The notes beneath the pieces are model-generated. The model worked only from the letters and a program-made list of their open reading frames with translations. It did no database searches and was not told where the DNA came from. From the NCBI GenBank assembly GCA_014804675.1, contig JAAUZH010000037.1, forward strand, positions 114,473 through 178,472: 64,000 nucleotides of DNA, given 5' to 3'. Both the position numbers and the translations under genes were made by a program. Positions within the stretch are counted from its first letter, which is position 1, and every line of letters begins with the position of its first letter. Below, one piece after another: positions 62,658-64,000 of the stretch. Origin of the DNA: Lachnospiraceae bacterium. GTDB taxonomy: Bacteria > Bacillota > Clostridia > Lachnospirales > Lachnospiraceae.

Positions 62658-63780
62658 AGTGGGTATTCAGCACATCAAAAGCATGGTTTATGACGGAATG
62701 ACGGGCATCTTCATGCCTGAGATAAAAATCTGCCTTTGACAATGCATCTGGGATGCTTTCATACAATACAATGTCACGGTCTGGTATAAAATATTCTGCA
62801 AGCTCGGGCTGATAGTTGCTTAGCAGAAAACCCCCGCTTCCCATGATGTCCAAAGCACGTAAAGGGATTCCGGACTGGATGCTCTTTAACGTGATATTCA
62901 GATTGATTTTGCTAAGCCGAAAAACTTTGGGCATGTCTGATAGATAATTTACAGTTCCGCAATAAATCACATCCTTCAAGAGCTGCGGACATTCATAGGA
63001 ATAATAATTTACGTCATAATATCTATTTAGCAAATTTAATAACATAATACGTTCCCTGCGGGTGATTTCCTTATTTATGCTATGAACCAGAGCGCCCTTA
63101 CTTAATTCTTCGAAACCGCCACAGTATATCTTGATTCCGGCATTGATAAAGTTGTCGGTTATGCGTTTGGGTAATTCGGGTTTTATGGAATCTTCTACAA
63201 AATTGTAACCATAAACCTGCAGCTGTGCATCTACAATTGCCTGAATAAATCCCCTATCATAATCCTGTGCCAGAGTGAGAATCTCTTTTAAAGAAGAATC
63301 ATAAAATTTTCCTACAAAAGAAATATCGCTGCTATAGGCTTCTTTTTCCAAAGGAGAAATGGAGAGTGAGGCGGAAGCAAGCCGTTCCAGGTTTACGGCA
63401 AGAGGCATATGAAAGACATGTTCCATGCCCTGAGACTGAAAATATTGTGCTTCCATACGGTCAAATAAAAATATGTAATTAGTAGGATATTGGTAATATT
63501 CCATATGCATCTTGGAAATTGGACTGTCATAGGACCAGGAAAGATATTTTACCTGATATTGATAACAGATTTTTGCTACCAGAGGATGAAAGTTAATGCT
63601 GATAACACAGTCGAAATTCCCATCGGAAAGATATTGTCCCAAACGGTATTCAAAAAAATCATCCTTATAATCATCTTTTATTTTATACAGGATGTTTTTG
63701 CAATGATGCCCAGCCTTTTTCAAAAAATAGGCAAGATCTTTTTGGGTATAAGAAATAAAATCATAAAGCAGAATATTCAC
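62608..63780 (-). CDS. CgeB/DUF3880-type glycosyltransferase
   Basis: A 390-residue cytoplasmic protein of the CgeB-like group: N-terminal DUF3880-type half (MNILLYDFISYTQKDLAYFL, INFHPLVAKICYQ, YLSWSYDSPI, YIFLFDRMEAQYFQ) and a C-terminal GT-B half with INLNITLKSIQSGIPLRALDIMGSGGFLLS and the acidic YFIPDRDIVLYES. Such genes near flagellar loci often glycosylate flagellin, so this is a fair guess here. Start is a GTG seven bases after GGAG. It is read toward the flagellar genes. Confidence 0.8.
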   Translation of the reverse strand: MNILLYDFISYTQKDLAYFLKKAGHHCKNILYKIKDDYKDDFFEYRLGQYLSDGNFDCVISINFHPLVAKICYQYQVKYLSWSYDSPISKMHMEYYQYPTNYIFLFDRMEAQYFQSQGMEHVFHMPLAVNLERLASASLSISPLEKEAYSSDISFVGKFYDSSLKEILTLAQDYDRGFIQAIVDAQLQVYGYNFVEDSIKPELPKRITDNFINAGIKIYCGGFEELSKGALVHSINKEITRRERIMLLNLLNRYYDVNYYSYECPQLLKDVIYCGTVNYLSDMPKVFRLSKINLNITLKSIQSGIPLRALDIMGSGGFLLSNYQPELAEYFIPDRDIVLYESIPDALSKADFYLRHEDARHSVINHAFDVLNTHFTYPMRIKEMFQTAGL

Positions 63781-63869
63781 TATGCGTTCTCCTTTCCAAT
63801 CATTTCTGATAATATTTTAGCATAAGCTTTCCGTTATGAAAATAAAAAATAAAATATGAAAATAGAATA

Positions 63870-63896
63870 TAAAGTATTTTAGAAACATTCCGATAT
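63870..63896 (+). promoter_or_regulatory. Sigma-28 promoter at the right edge, probably for flagellin
   Basis: TAAA, a 15-base spacer and TCCGATAT match the sigma-28 consensus. The transcript would run right, with a leader over 100 bases long that leaves the window. The leader has GGA motifs, including ACAGGA at 63972-63977, the kind CsrA binds. Confidence 0.8.
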
Positions 63897-64000
63897 ATAA
63901 TACAAGTAAAATAGCTTACTTAAACAAACTGTAATTTTTTCAGAAGAAGCGTACGGTCGGAAGAGAGGATTACAGGAAAACAAGAAAGCGGCAGGGAAGC

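Noticed and set aside
1..64000. CRISPR array, prophage, integrase or attachment sites
   Set aside because: No regularly spaced repeats, no phage or recombinase proteins, and the only tRNA gene has no partial copy nearby.

Overview
The window reads as a chromosomal segment of a motile, low-to-mid GC Firmicute, most likely Lachnospiraceae (Clostridia). Support comes from type III glutamine synthetase, an RNase J, the IreB-RuvX-DUF1292-Fur gene order, strong Shine-Dalgarno sites, consensus sigma-A promoters and a flagellar late-gene block with two FlgK paralogues. The genus cannot be fixed from the sequence alone. I see no phage, plasmid, insertion sequence or CRISPR array; this is mostly core chromosome.

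Layout. 1-6.1 kb: 3' part of rpoB, then rpoC and a terminator. 6.2-12 kb: one long co-directional operon (ireB, ruvX, DUF1292, fur, RNase J, ylbF-like, a short MltG-like protein, trmR-like methyltransferase, trhP-like U32 protein), linking kinase signalling, recombination/rRNA processing, mRNA decay and wobble-uridine modification of tRNA. 12-16 kb: a long hairpin element, the type III glutamine synthetase with an attenuator-like leader, an SGNH-like envelope protein and tRNA-Gln(CUG). 16.2-20 kb: cvfB-like S1 protein, CPBP protease, a degenerate TagA/WecG-like protein and a nucleotidyltransferase. 20-28.3 kb: PAQR/hemolysin III, small alarmone synthetase, coiled-coil tail-anchored protein, flavin reductase, LysM-G5-M23 peptidase, murA and an HD-GYP protein. 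28.5-36.6 kb: two secreted paralogues, a SAM-I riboswitch controlling metK, dnaE, pfkA. 36.7-48.6 kb: rRNA/tRNA methyltransferase, proC, a second long hairpin element, SleB-like hydrolase, NfeD/SPFH pair, argF, birA, coaX, dusB, greA, lysS. 48.6-49.7 kb: about 1 kb of gene-poor, apparently decayed sequence. 49.7-51.6 kb: pullulanase. 51.6-64 kb: flagellar late genes flgM-flgN-flgK1-flgK2-flgL-fliW-csrA and flaG-fliD-fliS, then a FliT/FlgN-like chaperone candidate, an unknown protein and a convergent CgeB-type glycosyltransferase.

How it fits together. Three sigma-28 (SigD/FliA) type promoters (before flgM, before flaG and at the right edge) frame the flagellar block; the last probably drives a flagellin gene just beyond the window. 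FlgM (anti-sigma-28), FliW and CsrA form the known regulatory set that couples hook completion and flagellin level to expression.

The most unusual signal is a two-copy element (12184-12395 and 38367-38598). Each copy has a 76-nt core, nearly identical between copies, closed by 68- or 78-bp inverted arms that differ strongly between copies yet pair almost perfectly within each. All seven non-Watson-Crick arm positions are G-U pairs when read as + strand RNA, and the core also shows a covarying pair. This looks like a structured RNA family rather than a transposon, and it is my best candidate for something undescribed.
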